Positions 1 to 12,027 of a stretch of DNA of 64,000 nucleotides are shown piece after piece (the stretch's first letter is position 1; each line of letters starts with the position of its first letter). Location: contig NC_060065.1 in assembly GCF_020283565.1 (NCBI RefSeq), positions 20,808,866 to 20,872,865 on the forward strand, given 5' to 3'. The translations under genes were made by a program, and so were the position numbers. The stretch comes from Trifolium pratense. Taxonomy: Eukaryota; Streptophyta; Magnoliopsida; Fabales; Fabaceae. Under the pieces are notes generated by a model that ran no database searches, was not told where the DNA came from, and saw only the letters and a list, made by a program, of their open reading frames with translations.

Positions 1-535
1 ATAATATATGATACACTATCTCAACGTTAAAAAGTATTAAATATATTATTCTAACTCTCATATAACGACATAATAAGTGAGGTTTGTTTTTAAGTTATTA
101 TATAGAAACTTTCTTATAGAAACTCTCATATAGAAACTTTTGAGTTTTATTGTTGATATCTCATATAACTTTTTTGACGAAATCTCATATAACTTGTCAT
201 ATTAAAATCTCTCATTTTGTAACATGCAAAAAAAATTGTTACATTTTATAAATAAATAAGAAAAGAAAGATATTTCAATTTTTTAATTAGAGTTAAATAT
301 ATTTTTAGTTCCTATAAAATTGCGTTCTTTTAAGTTTAACTCTTTTATAATATTGCACTTGGTAAGAGTAGTCTTTATTTTGAAAACTATTTACAAAATA
401 ATAGAAACTTTTACCTCCCTCAAGCTATAGTTCTTCATAATATTGCACTTGGTAAGAGTTGTGATCCCTATGAGTTTAGTTCCTTTATAATAGATATTTT
501 TACCTCCTCAAAATAGTCCTTATAAAATATAAATA
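1..535. other. AT-rich intergenic DNA with short direct repeats
   Basis: No gene is visible. Short motifs recur, such as CTCATATAGAAACTTT and CTCATATAACTT between about 60 and 210, and ATAATATTGCACTTGGTAAGAG at about 340 and 437. This looks like degenerate repeat DNA. Confidence 0.5.
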
Positions 536-539
536 GGGA

Positions 540-1075
540 ATAAAAGTGAATTTTTTTTATGTCAGCGGCCATTGTTTTTGTTTTGTACTGCATGTACGTC
601 TTAGCTTTGTCTAGGAAAGCGTCCAAAGTCCTTACCTCCTCTATTCCCACAACCTTTGCGAAATCACTGCCCGGACGTAACACGCGATCCAAAGGTATAA
701 CTTCATTTGATCGTCGGTGTATACTTGCACAACCTCGTGGTTAAACCTCTCAATGTAATACCTTAGGGGCTTGTCTTTCCCTTGCACTATAGCTTAGAGG
801 CTTGCTTCGGTTTTTGGTTGATGTCTAGAAGCAATAAAGTGCACAGTGATTAGTGACACAATTCCTTCCATAATCGATAGATCCATTCCTGGAGGAAGAC
901 TCTTGTAACAGGTCATGGCTCCTTTCCTCTGTAGTCAAGCAGAGCAAAACATCAATATGCTCGTCGGGATCAATTAACCCATCAAAGGTATCCATGTGGG
1001 TGGTTTAATTTCCAACCCGACAGGTAAGGGAACCCTCATAATTCTCCTAGATAGAGGTCCCCGTGGTTTGTCCTC
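540..1075 (-). pseudogene. Decayed Ty3/gypsy (Tat/Ogre-like) gag fragment
   Basis: Read on the minus strand from about 1075 down to 540, this stretch gives a broken series of peptides in the order expected for a Tat-type gag: PLSRRIMRVPLPVG, then DTFDGLIDPDEHI, then LRYYIERFNHEVVQVY, then LDAFLDKAKTYMQYKTK. The frame is interrupted by stops and shifts, for example one near 790, and no protease, reverse transcriptase or LTR is seen nearby. The family assignment rests on recalled gag motifs and is an inference. Base composition is more GC-rich than the flanks. It is a relic that does not encode a product. Confidence 0.5.
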
Positions 1076-2152
1076 ACCACTTCACAGTGGCGGTTATTAG
1101 ATGGGGTGGAGATCGACGATATCCTTCTAGGGATGCTGATCGTCGATTATTTCGTCGAGGAGATTGATGCTCCTACATGGAGAGTTTTGAGGATAGATTA
1201 TGTTTCTATGAGGACTTGGGGTCTTCTAAGATCATATGGTTGCAAGGACCTGGATATTGAAATGGTGTATTCTCTTCTCTGTAGGGGGGACGAGAATCAC
1301 GTCTTTGGTAGTTGTTGATTGCTCCTCGTGTTATGTTGGATTCCTCGACAGCTTCAAAGCACAGGTTCTTATCTTGAATTATCTATTGATAGCATGAATG
1401 GTACGTAGTTGCCATCAATGTGTTTGTTTTGGGTCCTATTGCAATGTTTGGCAACGGTAGTTCTTGCATTGGCTTCGGAATGTACAAATCGTAGGTCGGA
1501 TCGTCCTCTGATGCAGTGGTTGTCACTTCATCACGGTTGTCCTCCTCATATTGAGGCTTGCCTGAGGAGTTTTTTGGTTCACCGTTGCGGTCGCGGAGTC
1601 GGACGTTGTGAGGATGGATATGACGCCCTCATCATTAATTGGCTATCGGAATAACGGCTGAAAAATTATGTTTGACAATAAATATCAATCATTCGGATAT
1701 CAGCCGTTACAGATGCGTCGACTTTTATGACCGTTGAGCAAAGAAGTTTTGACTTGGGCCAACTTGTTTGTTGAGTCAAGCTCACGCCAAATTGAACTTA
1801 AGCCAAGTCCAGAATAATATGCAGTGTTTGTATTAGATGCGATGATTTACATCACATATTCCTCAAATAGTCAAATCCCAACGCTTTAATGGTTATCAAC
1901 AATTACCTTTGCAATTGTAGTCTATTCTAACAAAACCTTCTATTTTAGTCTCTTTTTTACAAATGTTCACGTATTATAAAAAAAGAGATCAAGAGAGTCA
2001 AAATCCAAAATCCATAAGATATCATTATTAAAGTCTTTAAATTATTATTAGTTTAATAAGTCAAAAACTAATTCTTCTTTCTTTTTTTGTAAAAGAAAAA
2101 AAACTATTTCTTTTTTTTTTCCGAAACTCTTCTCCCCTCTTTCCTTTAAGAG
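1076..2152. other. Intergenic, no recognisable gene
   Basis: The first 600 bases are relatively GC-rich and may belong to the same decayed retroelement as the gag fragment, but I recognise no domain in any frame. From about 1850 the sequence becomes AT-rich intergenic DNA. Confidence 0.4.
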
Positions 2153-2331
2153 TTTAATTGATATGCATCGACGGTGTAAAATAGCTTTACACCATCGTCC
2201 AATAAACAACCATTATTTTGCCATGTCATATCAAGAAAGTTGGGTGAAATGGAGTGATGTGACAGAAAACATGGTTGATATTAGTTGACAGTATAAAATA
2301 ATTTTACACCGTCGATATATATCAATTAAAT
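2153..2331. mobile_element. MITE, GACGGTGTAAAAT family, copy 1
   Basis: A 179-bp palindromic element. It starts TTTAATTGATATGCATCGAC and ends with the near reverse complement (GTCGATATATATCAATTAAA). Each end also holds its own small palindrome, GGTGTAAAATAGCTTTACACC on the left and a matching one on the right. Related copies lie at 57315-57494 (opposite orientation) and 57992-58161 (same orientation). There is no coding capacity. Confidence 0.7.
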
Positions 2332-2424
2332 CATTCCTCATCTCAATCTCAACGGTTGATGTTCAATGTGAAATCAACATTCCAATCCTTCCAGATCATA
2401 GTTATAACTTAAAGTGACTACAAA

Positions 2425-2701
2425 TGTTAGATTTGTGAATCGTACATATTCAAAGAGTTTTCATTGAATTTTTATCAAAAGCCTACAATACATGTGGTTG
2501 CAGATCCTATTAATAGCAGCTGCTAGAATATCTGATTAGGCCTAACAAACTTAGTGCCACATCAGCTTTTAGTTGTAACTGACTACAACAAATTTGTGCC
2601 ACATCAGCTCTGACTGTAACAAACTTTGTGCCACATCATCATTGTTTACATTTGACTTATTGACTAGAATATTTGCTAACTATTATTCCTATACTCTATT
2701 A
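2425..2701 (-). repeat. Copia 3' LTR
   Basis: 277 bp. It matches 22205-22481 except for T versus G in the run GAATT(T/G)TTATC near 2472. The polypurine tract (minus-strand AAGGGGGAA) abuts it at 2702-2710. The outer target duplication ACAAA is at 2420-2424. Confidence 0.93.
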
Positions 2702-2710
2702 TTCCCCCTT
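2702..2710 (-). other. Copia polypurine tract
   Basis: Minus-strand AAGGGGGAA directly abuts the 3' LTR, which begins TAATAGAG. This is the plus-strand primer site for reverse transcription. It supports placing the LTR edge at 2701 and so the unusual TA terminus. Confidence 0.8.
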
Positions 2711-5277
2711 CAAACACAAGGGGTTTCATGACTAGGGAACACCTTGAGTTTGGCTCGAATTGTTGCATAGTTAGCAGGAGATAGAGGCTTTGTAAGTGGG
2801 TCAGCTAGTTGATCAGTAGCTGGCACATGAAGTACTTGTAGTTGTTTTGAAAGGACCTTTTCTCTTACAAAGTGAATGTCAAGCTCAATGTGCTTCGTCC
2901 TTGCATGAAGAATAGGGTTATGAGCCAGTGATAGAGCACTTAAATTGTCACACAGGAGAGTAGGAGTGTGATATAGAACCTGCAGTTCATGTAAAAGTGA
3001 TTGAATCCACAATAGTTCAGCAGTTGTATTGGCCATACTCCTATATTCAGCTTCAGTGCTTGACCTTGCTACCAGAGGTTGTTTCTTAGATCCCCAGGAG
3101 ACTAGATTAGATCCAAAGTAGATGCATGACCCAGAAGTGGATCTCCGATCATCCTGGTCAGTGGCCCAGTCAGCATCACTGTATGCTCTCAAGGAAAAGG
3201 GAGGGCTGGATGGAGAAGGATGTAATAGAAGCCCATGATTGATAGTACCTTTGAGATAACGAAGTATCCTTTTGACAGCTTTCCAATGTGTTTCAAGAGG
3301 GTGTGCCATGAATTGGCAGACTTTGTTGACACTGAATGAGATGTCTGGCCTTGTTAGAGTTGCATATTGAAGGGCTCCTATTGTGGATCTGTATAGAGAT
3401 GGATCTGTTAAGGCATCTGTGCCAAATTTGCTGAGTCTGCAGTTATTAACCATGGGTGAACCTATTGGTTTGCAGTTATCCATATTGGTTTTGGATAGCA
3501 GATCTCTAATGTATTTGCTTTGATTGAGCAACAGACCTCCTGAGACAGTTTTGTGCACTTCAATGCCTAGAAAGTAGTCAACTTCTCCCAATTGTTTTAA
3601 AGCAAACTTGATGTTTAGTTTTTGAATAACATCTTGAATGAGATGAGGAGCAGATCCAGTGATGAGAATATCATCTACATAGATTAACACATAGGTAGTA
3701 GCTCCTTGTTGATGAAGAACCATTAGTGAAGGGTCACACTTGCTTGCAATGAATCCCATTTGAAGTAAGGTTTGAGTGAGCCTTTCATACCAGGCACGAG
3801 GTGCTTGCTTTAAGCCATATAGTGACTTGTGTAGTTTGCACACCAGGGATTTATCTGAGGATTCAAATCCTGCAGGTTGATGCATATATACTTCTTCATG
3901 TAAAATGCCATTCAAAAAGGCATTATTAATATCAATTTGCTGCACTGCCCATTTGTATGTCACTGCTAGAGTTAGGATGATTCTGATGGTTACAGGTTTG
4001 ATCACAGGTGAGAAGGTTTCTGTGAAGTCAAAACCAGGGGTTTGCAAAAAACCTTTAGCTACAAGGCGTGCTTTGTATTTGTTTATGCTTCCATCAGGAT
4101 TTTCCTTTATTCTAAAAATCCATTTGCAGCCAATAGCCTTTTTGTGAGGTGGGAGAGGAACTAAGGACCAAGTGTTGTTATCTGTGAGGGCTTTGAACTC
4201 AGTGTGCATTGCTTGCAACCAGTTTGGATCAGCAAGAGCACTTTTAATAGTGGTGGGTTCAAGTACAGTGGTGAAGGCTTTGGGTTTCAAGTTGCCTGTT
4301 TTGCCTCTGGTAATCATGGAATGGTCATTATGATGAGAGATAGACACATTTTGGGTTTCATTTGTAGTTGAAGTGGAGGGGTTGGCAGAACTGTTTGTTT
4401 TAAGTGACTTATTGTGATTTGAGGTGTCTATGTCAGTTAGAGCTTGTTTGGGGAATGTGAGAGAATTGTGTTCAAGGTTGGAGTTTGTGTTGGTTATGGA
4501 ACAGGAAGGGTCATTTTGAGGCATGTGATGAGAGAGAATGGAGTGAGTTAAAGGACTAACACAATTATCAGCATTAATAGTGGAGTTAGGAAACATAGAG
4601 AGATAGGGAAATTGGGACTCATGGAATATAACATCTTTAGATATGTAAATTCTACCTTGTTCATCTAGACATTTATGACCCTTATGTTGAGGAGAGATTC
4701 CTAAATAGACACAGGGACTAGATCTATATTGTAGTTTATGTTTATTGTAGGGTCTAAGATGTGGAAAGCATAAGCAACCAAAGACTTTTAACTGGTTGTA
4801 ATCTGGTTGGGTTTTGAACAGGGCATGATGAGGTGATTTGAATTGTGTTAAAGCACTGGTAGGCAATTTGTTGATGAGGTAAACTGCTTGTGTGAAACTG
4901 TGGTCCCAAAAATTTAAAGGTAGAGATGCTTGAGATAAGAGTGTGAGACCCATTTCTACTATTTGTCTATGTTTTCTTTCTACAGTTCCATTTTGATGGG
5001 ATGTATGGGGACAAGTTAATCTATGTTGGATACCTAACTCATTTAGTAAGGTAGTGAAGGGGCGAAATTCACCTCCCCAATCAGACTGTAAAGCCTTGAT
5101 AGTAGCTGAAAACTGATTTTGAATAAAGGTAGAAAACTGTGTAAAGGCCTTTAGTGCATCAGATTTGTTTTTGAGAAAGTAAATCCAAGTATACTTACTT
5201 GGTATATGTGTCCACAAAGGTGATATAGTAGTTATATCCATAGTAAGAAGTGAAAGGGGCTGGTCCCCACAAGTCAC
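2710..5277 (-). pseudogene. Copia polyprotein, 3' part: integrase core, reverse transcriptase, RNase H
   Basis: An 855-residue open frame whose first ~27 residues are out-of-frame sequence upstream of the 4-bp duplication; real homology begins near 5190 (KYTWIYFLKNK). It then holds the second integrase aspartate (SDWGGEF), the catalytic glutamate region (HQNGTVERKHR), the reverse transcriptase with KARLVAKGF, IDINNAFLNG and the catalytic LIYVDDILITGS, and the RNase H with YSDADWATDQDDRRSTSG, STEAEYRSM and TKHIELDIHF. It ends at the polypurine tract. Apart from the frameshift at its start and separation from gag by the nested insertion, it is uninterrupted, consistent with recent insertion. 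The first integrase aspartate and zinc-binding region lie in the adjoining segment upstream in another frame. Confidence 0.88.
5193..5200. other. Frameshifting 4-bp tandem duplication in Copia integrase
   Basis: On the plus strand ACTT is present twice in a row (ACTTACTT). Upstream, the integrase frame ends at a TAA made by this repeat (5195-5197). Downstream, the homologous frame continues after a +4 shift. A simple slippage-type duplication explains it. Confidence 0.75.
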
Positions 5278-6326
5278 AATGTATTACCTCAAAAGGTTTA
5301 GTGTAAGTAGTATTTGATAAAGGAGCAAAAAGTTTGTGAGACTTACCAACACAACAGAAAGTACAAGAGGTAAAGACATTTTTATTTGAGTAAGGAATAT
5401 TACATAAATGCAATATGGACTGAAAATCTTTATTGTGGGCATGGCCTAGCCTTAGATGCCATTTATGAAACTCACTATTTAATTTGTCAGTAGACACAAC
5501 TGTGTTACAACCAACAGGTTTATTCAAAGCAGGAAAATGCATATGACTAGAGTAAAGAGACTTATTCAAAGGAAAAACATTGTGAGACTGGACTTTAGAG
5601 TTGGCTTCAGTGTTGGTGATGAACTTGAATGGCTTGAACTGGTATAAGCCATCTGCTCCAACAGTGCCCTCAAGGAGGATTTGCTTAGAATCCTGAGATT
5701 TGACATAACAGTTGTAAGGGTGAAACTCAAAGATTACATTGTTGTCCTGAGCAAATTTGCTAACAGATAATAGATTTTTAGATATAGCAGGCACAAGCAA
5801 TAAATCAGTGAGTTTAAGATGCACATTAGGATTATTCGGGGAATTAAATTTTGAATAACCTAGAGAGTGAATGGACACACCTGTGCCGTTTCCCATCATG
5901 ACTTGATCATGACCTTGATAGGGAGCACGATAACCAAAGTTGTTGGGATTGTATGTGAGGTGGTGAGAAGCACCAGAGTCAGGGTACCAGGAGGCACTAG
6001 ACATGGAATCAAATTCTGCAGTAGGTGTGTAGTATTGAGGAATAGCTAGATGTGCACTAGGACGTGCATAGGGGTTGAAGTGTGAGGGTCTAGGGTTGGA
6101 AGAAGTATTGTAACCACGAGCTTGAGGTTTGGCATTGGAAGAATCATACCTGTACCAGCAAATTGTTGCATCATGATTGGGCCTGTCACAGATTTGGCAA
6201 TGAACCTTACCATTATTGTGAGAGTTTTGAGTACGGCCTCGTCCTCGACCTTTTCCTTTCCCACGACCTCTGCCACGATTTGCAGTAGCATTATAATGTT
6301 CTGTTCCTGATTCTTGATTTGCAGCT
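5195..6326 (-). pseudogene. Copia polyprotein, middle part: gag zinc knuckle, protease, integrase N-terminus
   Basis: The open minus-strand frame runs from the chromovirus insertion point (6326) to the frameshift stop at 5195. In order it shows an RG-rich basic linker (NRGRGRGKGRGRGR), a CCHC-type knuckle (CQICDRPNHDATIC, about 6190-6150), the protease active-site motif WYPDSGASHHL (about 5985), the HHCC zinc region (KWHLRLGHAHNKDF ... CTFCCVGKSHK) and the first integrase catalytic aspartate (HCDLWGP). An ATG at 6004 is internal and not the true start. Short open frames overlapping 6046-6339 in other registers are shadows. Confidence 0.88.
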
Positions 6327-7206
6327 TGTAACGACCCATTTTTCGTATTCGTATATTTTATTAAAGGTCATTTTATTTATTAATTGGCTTTTATTATTTT
6401 AGTGAGCGGCGAATAATTATTTAGCCGAACGTAAGTTATTAGGCGCGAGAACCTTGTTTTGGGCTTAAATGGGCGTGAGAGGCATGGGCCTAAGCCATTT
6501 GGGCTTGGTTCATGACAAATGAGAAGTAGTATAAGTAGCAAGTCAAACATATGAATAGTATCATAAATTCATTTCTTTGAGTTTGAGTGAGTAGAAGCAA
6601 GATAGAGCAAGAGCTAGGGTTTTGGCTAAGAGAAAGCTTAAGCAAGAGAAGGCTTGGATCATCATCTTTGCTTAAGGTAAGAGATTAGAATTCATGATTC
6701 TTGAGTGGCAAGGAGAGGGGAGATTGTCTATGTCTCCATTCCCGAACTCTCCCACTCAATTTCTTTTAGACTTTGATTAAGCTTTTGTATGTGAGTATGA
6801 TGTTCTTCATCATCACTTTGTATGTGTTAATCACTAGTTTGATTTCATGAAAAATATGTATGTATTTGAACCATGTTTGAAAAGTTTGAGAAAGTTACTT
6901 AAAACTCAAGTAATTGGCTTGATTTTGATTGTTAGAGGTATTTGGATGTTTGGAAGGGATGATTAATGTTCCTTGATACCATATATGTTTGGAATGGCTG
7001 TTTATATGAATTTATAACATGTTTGAATGAATTTTTGAGTTGATTTGAGGTTAAACCGCCTTAGATAACTCAAGAACAGATATTCTGTTCTGGTGCAGTT
7101 CGCTAAGCGACCAGGAGTTCGCTGTAGCGAACAGGTTCGCTGGATCTCGCCGAAGCTCGCTATGAGCAGGTGATTCCCGGGTGAGGTTCGCTTAGGCTCG
7201 CTAAGC

Positions 7207-8460
7207 TGATAAGTGCCAAAAAGTGGTAATTTTACATATATATTTTGGGCACTTATTGACTTGTTTTAAAAGTAATTTCATATAAAAAAACCAACTAATT
7301 GTAAATATTAGTTTTAATTAACAAATTAGTCATTTATGTTATTTCTACCTAATTCCAACACATTTTTGTAGGTTTTATGAGCTTAATGGAAAAATAGAAG
7401 CAATGAGACCTATTGGAGACTAAGAAAAATTGTCATTGGACCAAAATTATGAAGAGGCACAATTGTCCTCTTGTTTAAAGTGATAAGAAGATTTTCTATT
7501 GGTCAAAAAGAGTTGCAGCAGTGTTTTTATTCTTAATTATAAAAGCTAACTTAGCCATGAAGGATATCATCATAGTGTAAGCACCGCCTTGTGCAATTTG
7601 CTTAGCATTAAAAGCCTATAAAAGGCATGTGAAGCCATTCCTTGAGAATTCAATTCATTCCATACAAAAAACACAACACGCCCAACATTAGAAGAAACAG
7701 GGGAGGAGAGCTTAACGCGTAACGCAGGGAGTGAAGCTCGGAACGACGGAGGAAACTGCGGTGGATGCACACCAACTGTTTGAGAAATCAACCGGTGTTG
7801 TTATTTCATCTCTTTTCTTCTTATTTGTGTAAAACTATCATGGTAATGAGTAGTTAAAGACACTTTTGTTGGGATTAGGTGTAAATTACTCTATTAGTAT
7901 GTGTTTCTATTGATATGGTTTTATATATGGTTTTAGTTGTCTCTCAATATTGATGTTATCTTTGTTTTCATTGTTTTAATCTTTGATTTGAATTGTTATA
8001 GACATATGCCTTTTGAATCTAAGAACTAGGATAATATCTATTGAACTCTAAATTCTAGACATAAATTTAGGTTTTATATTCACTTAGAGTATCGAATCTT
8101 AATGCTATTGTATTGATTGACGATTCGAGACATCGGAGGTTAATAGATGCAATAGATATCTCGGCGTTATCTGGACACGGAAACGTTCGACGAGCGATAC
8201 GTGATAATATTGATAGATGACTAGAACCTGTGTAACTGATTAGGGGAATATGTATGAATGAGTGATTGAAAGCTAATCCCAGCAATTTAATCTCTCTGTC
8301 AAATTAATTATCTTTACTACTTTCATATTTTCGCAACTTTCGTAATCAACCATCTTTGAAATCCTTTACTTGAAATTATATTAATTGTTGAACGGCATCG
8401 ATATCGCATCAGTCCCTGTGGAGACGATATAAAGAAAATACTTGCTTTTGCATTTCAACA
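7207..8460 (+). repeat. Nested element 5' LTR
   Basis: 1254 bp, starting TGATAAGTGCCAAAAAGTGG and ending GCATTTCAACA. It corresponds base for base, as far as I can read, to 12028-13281 (offset 4821). Small open frames inside it occur identically in both LTRs and are not genes. Confidence 0.9.
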
Positions 8461-8463
8461 AAA

Positions 8464-8481
8464 TGGCGCCGTTGCCGGGGA
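8464..8481 (+). other. Primer binding site of nested element
   Basis: TGGCGCCGTTGCCGGGGA, three bases after the LTR end. I know this sequence as the primer site type of Athila/Tat-like plant gypsy elements; the exact tRNA (often given as tRNA-Asp) is not verified here. Confidence 0.75.
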
Positions 8482-8651
8482 CTGGCGTTTAGATATTGGA
8501 GCATTGCAACAATTTATATTCTTTTAAGTATTTGTATATATTTGTTTATATTGTATAGTTTTTGCTTGTACTAATCCTCTTTGCTAGACAAAGAAAGTTG
8601 TTTTTCTTGTTTGTTGAATCCTTTTTCAGATTCCCCATTAAAAGTAAAACC

Positions 8652-9401
8652 ATGACTGATCGTGGGTATTACAACTTCTATACTCCGGGTGAGTATGAAT
8701 CATATCAACAGTTTCCTCCTTATAATTATGGGCAAACTTCAGAGGCTAGATTGGAGGAGACCATGATTAAATTCATGGAAATGCAACAGCAACAAAACCA
8801 ACAAATGCAACAGATGCAAGACCAGCACCAACAATATCTGAAAAACAGTCTTGCAAGAGCCAAAAATTTGGAAAATCAGCTTGTTCAGTTGACTAAACAG
8901 TTAGCCAATAACAATTACCAAGGAGGAACATTTCAAACCAACACACAAACCACTCCTGACGAGAAAGATAATAATCCAATGAAAAATGAGGAAAGTGGAG
9001 AAAGTGTGAAAGGTGTTGAAAACAACGAGGAAGAAAGAATGCGCGATGGATGTGATGAAGAGAAAATAGTGATAGAAATAGAGACACCACACGAGGTAGA
9101 ACTTCCTCAAGAATTGCCATGTATTGAGAAGACTAGCACTGTTGATAATGAAGAAGTGATGATGGGTGCAGAAGAAATTAAGGGATTACTTGACAAGGAA
9201 ATATCAATTGAGCAAAAGAGGGAGATGGAGAACAAGGCGGAGATTGACCAGGTCATAGACGAAATATGTGCCTTGTTCAATATGAAGCAATTGGGGAGGA
9301 TATGGACTCCGCAATATCTATATCTCAAGTTCATGGAGTTCCTCCCTAACCGAAGGAAAAAGACGGATGATGTGCTTTCCGTCTCATTTTGGCCACCCTA
9401 A
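8652..9401 (+). CDS. Gag-like protein of non-autonomous LTR element
   Basis: 249 residues from the ATG at 8652 (MTDRGYYNFYTPGEYESY). An in-frame ATG at 8562 would add 30 hydrophobic residues, but the start chosen fits the polar product better. The N-terminal third is rich in Gln and aromatic residues. A coiled-coil-like Gln segment follows (EMQQQQNQQMQQMQDQHQQ, about 41-60), then KNLENQLVQLTKQLANN, which resembles the C-terminal part of Athila-type gag. The middle is very acidic. The end contains IDEICALFNMKQLGRIW and stops after SVSFWPP. There is no zinc knuckle and no enzyme domain. It may be a remodelled partial gag that helps packaging, but this is inference. Confidence 0.65.
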   Translation: MTDRGYYNFYTPGEYESYQQFPPYNYGQTSEARLEETMIKFMEMQQQQNQQMQQMQDQHQQYLKNSLARAKNLENQLVQLTKQLANNNYQGGTFQTNTQTTPDEKDNNPMKNEESGESVKGVENNEEERMRDGCDEEKIVIEIETPHEVELPQELPCIEKTSTVDNEEVMMGAEEIKGLLDKEISIEQKREMENKAEIDQVIDEICALFNMKQLGRIWTPQYLYLKFMEFLPNRRKKTDDVLSVSFWPP

Positions 9402-9475
9402 CCAAAAAGGCGTCAAGCTAATGACGTAAAAGAAGCGCTTGTTGGGAGGCAACCCAATTTTCTATCTATACTATT
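9402..9475 (+). other. Conserved-looking segment just after the gag-like frame
   Basis: The bases after the TAA stop contain GCTAATGACGTAAAAGAAGC followed by GCTTGTTGGGAGGCAACCC (about 9418-9455). I recognise this type of sequence from many plant Athila/Tat elements. The frame stays open after the stop (RQANDVKEALVGRQPN). This suggests either a degraded longer gag or a cis-acting RNA signal. Confidence 0.5.
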
Positions 9476-12027
9476 TAAATTCTGCAATTTATAATTTTAC
9501 TGCACTTAGGCATATTTTGAAAGGTTTTAAATGATCCAAAATTGGAACCATTACTTCTGGTGTGAAAGTTCTGCTTTTTTTTTTTGTCATGTGTGTTGCA
9601 TTTGCTAAGCTAAATTTCCATGGCTAAGTGAATTGTGCAAATTCTGAATTTTTAAAGCAGCAACACTCATAGCTTCCACTTTAGAACTTTCAACCACATA
9701 TCTCTTTATCTCATTTTCTGATTTCATTGATATTGAAGGCATTGTGAAGTTTTGTTGCTTATCTAGGAAACACCATGTTTATGAATTTGAGGTTGCTGCC
9801 TTTAAGCAGATTTTGAAAGTGTATTATGCTTCAACTGGTCTTTGTTGATTGTGGAAATATGCACTTATGACAGGGTTACTTTCACTAAGCTGGAATGTTG
9901 ATTTGGTTGCTTTAACTTGTGCTATTTTAAAGCTGAATTTGACAAATTTCTTTTGTGCTATGTCTTGACTTTCATGAGTTATTTTAAAGGCATAGATACA
10001 AAATTCTTAATCTTGAACTGACATTAGAATCATGTGACAACTGTGTTTCATTGTTGCTTATTTGAACATCATGTTTGCAATTCATAAAAGACATGAACTG
10101 TTAAATCTTAACTTAGTGGTCATCACTTGTTGTCTTACCATTATTGCTTGTTGAAGTTCATGACTTTACTTTCAGTAAGCTCATAATTGCAAATCTTTCT
10201 AAGCTTAAGGGATGTGGAAGGTAAGTGTGTAAAGAAAGTGCCCTGTATACCACTTGTTGACTTCTTAAAAACTGTTATAGAAACATAGAATGCAGTATGT
10301 GCAAATTCTTTTTCACTCATTCTGTCTGTAAATTTCGCTAAGCGAAATTCCTGTGGCTTAGCGAAAGTACCAGTTTCTGAATCTATTCTGCTGTGTTCTT
10401 GAGAGACATGTGTGTGGTGTTATTTGCTATATTAACATTTGTTTCAGAGATGGCACCAAAGAGGCATTTGATGCCTGATTAGGAATGGCCTATGGAAAGG
10501 CCATTTTACTTGGAGGAGGTGAGACAGGCTGCTGTTGGTACCAAGGAAGTGAAGAAGATCCAGACAACTGACAAGAGAAAGATAGACCGAGAAAGCTCTC
10601 CAAAACTCTGTGAAGTTTATTTTAAATAGCTTTCGGTTAAATTTATGCTTTATCTTAATTTATATTTCTCTTGTGGTCTGAACAACATGTTGATGGTTGA
10701 TTGAAAAAATGGTTCAAATTTTTGATTTTTGAATATCATGTGCATATGAATTGAAAAGCTTAGGTTTATGAGTAATCAAATTCAAATGCATGATTAGAAT
10801 AATTTTTCAATTGCTTTAGTTGAGGTCAAATCTTTGTGATTATATATCTTTGAATGATAGGATGAATTTGAACTAAGTAGCTTTATTCAATTTGATTTCA
10901 TCCATTCCTTCTTAACTTGATTAATTGATTATGAATCACTTAGACCTAGCCGGGTGAGATTGTGTGAACCTTCCATTGTTTATATATTTGAGAGCCGACA
11001 ATTGTGTTTAACTCTGTTGATTTTAACTGAATCTTGCTATTACTTGATGTGTTTGAAGTCATGGAAATGATCAAGGCCATGTTTCTATTTGAGTGCAACT
11101 ACTTGAGCCAAAATAACCTACCTTGTGAGTTGTATGATCCTTTGCTACCCCCATGAGCCAAAAATTTTGAAAATTTGTTTGTTGTGAACCCTTGAACCAA
11201 AATAAAGAAAAACAATGACTTAACCCTTGTCTTAGGATGTTTGAGCATTGAGTTTAAGTAGGGTTAAAAACAAGTTGGGGAGAAAGAGGTTATTTGTTTG
11301 AGAAAAAGAAAGAAAAAAAAAAGTAGTTGAAAAATATGAGTTGTTGAAGATGGTGATTGAAAAAGAAAAACATTGTAAGTCATTTGACACACAAATGAAA
11401 ATCAAAGAAAATGTGTTTCAAAAGAAAAGGAAATGAATAGAAATTGTGTCAAAAGAATCCCAAAAGTAAAGAATGGGGAAAGTGAAAGAGGATGAATAGC
11501 TTATGTAATGTTATGAAGATACTCAAAGTTTATGCTCTCTCATCCTTAAGGCTTTTTGAATCCAAAGAAAAACAATTATTTTTTGTAGCCTAGCCCCATT
11601 ACAAGCTTAAGAAAGACCTTAGTGATCCATGATTGATAACATGTCTTGTGATTATGTTGAGATGTATGTTTGAATTGATTTGTTGTGAACACATTGCTTG
11701 GATTGAGAGAAACACTACACCCTTGAGTTGAAACACTTGTGAGAATTGTGATTCTAGTTGATTGTCTTGTTGATTTGGAAAGTTTGAAATCTTACTTGAA
11801 TTTTGAAACTATTTCACATTCATGCTTTGATTTTTTGATGATTATGAAGGTTTGATTTTGAACTTGCAATACATTGAATCATGCAAACTTGAAATGATTG
11901 AAATCCAAAGTTTTTGATTGATCATAAATCTTGATTGAATCATGCACGGATGAGGTTTGAACCATATTTTGAGAGTTTATTTTGGACTTTTGTTTGAGGA
12001 CAAACAAAGTTCTAAGTTGGGGAGAGT
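9476..12027 (+). other. Non-coding interior and polypurine tract of nested element
   Basis: There is no open frame of useful length in 2.5 kb. A short start-like ATGGCACCAAAGAGGC at 10449 stops after about ten codons. TTCGCTAAGCGAA palindromic motifs recur near 10333-10367. The tail has the typical AAGTTGGGGAGAG purine tract (12014-12026) before the right LTR. Confidence 0.7.

Noticed and set aside
6046..6339. 97-codon open frame in Copia
   Set aside because: It is out of register; the true frame here encodes the gag zinc knuckle and RG-rich linker and continues into the protease.
10449..10700. Possible env-like frame in the nested element (ATGGCACCAAAGAGGC)
   Set aside because: It stops after about ten codons and nothing env-like follows.
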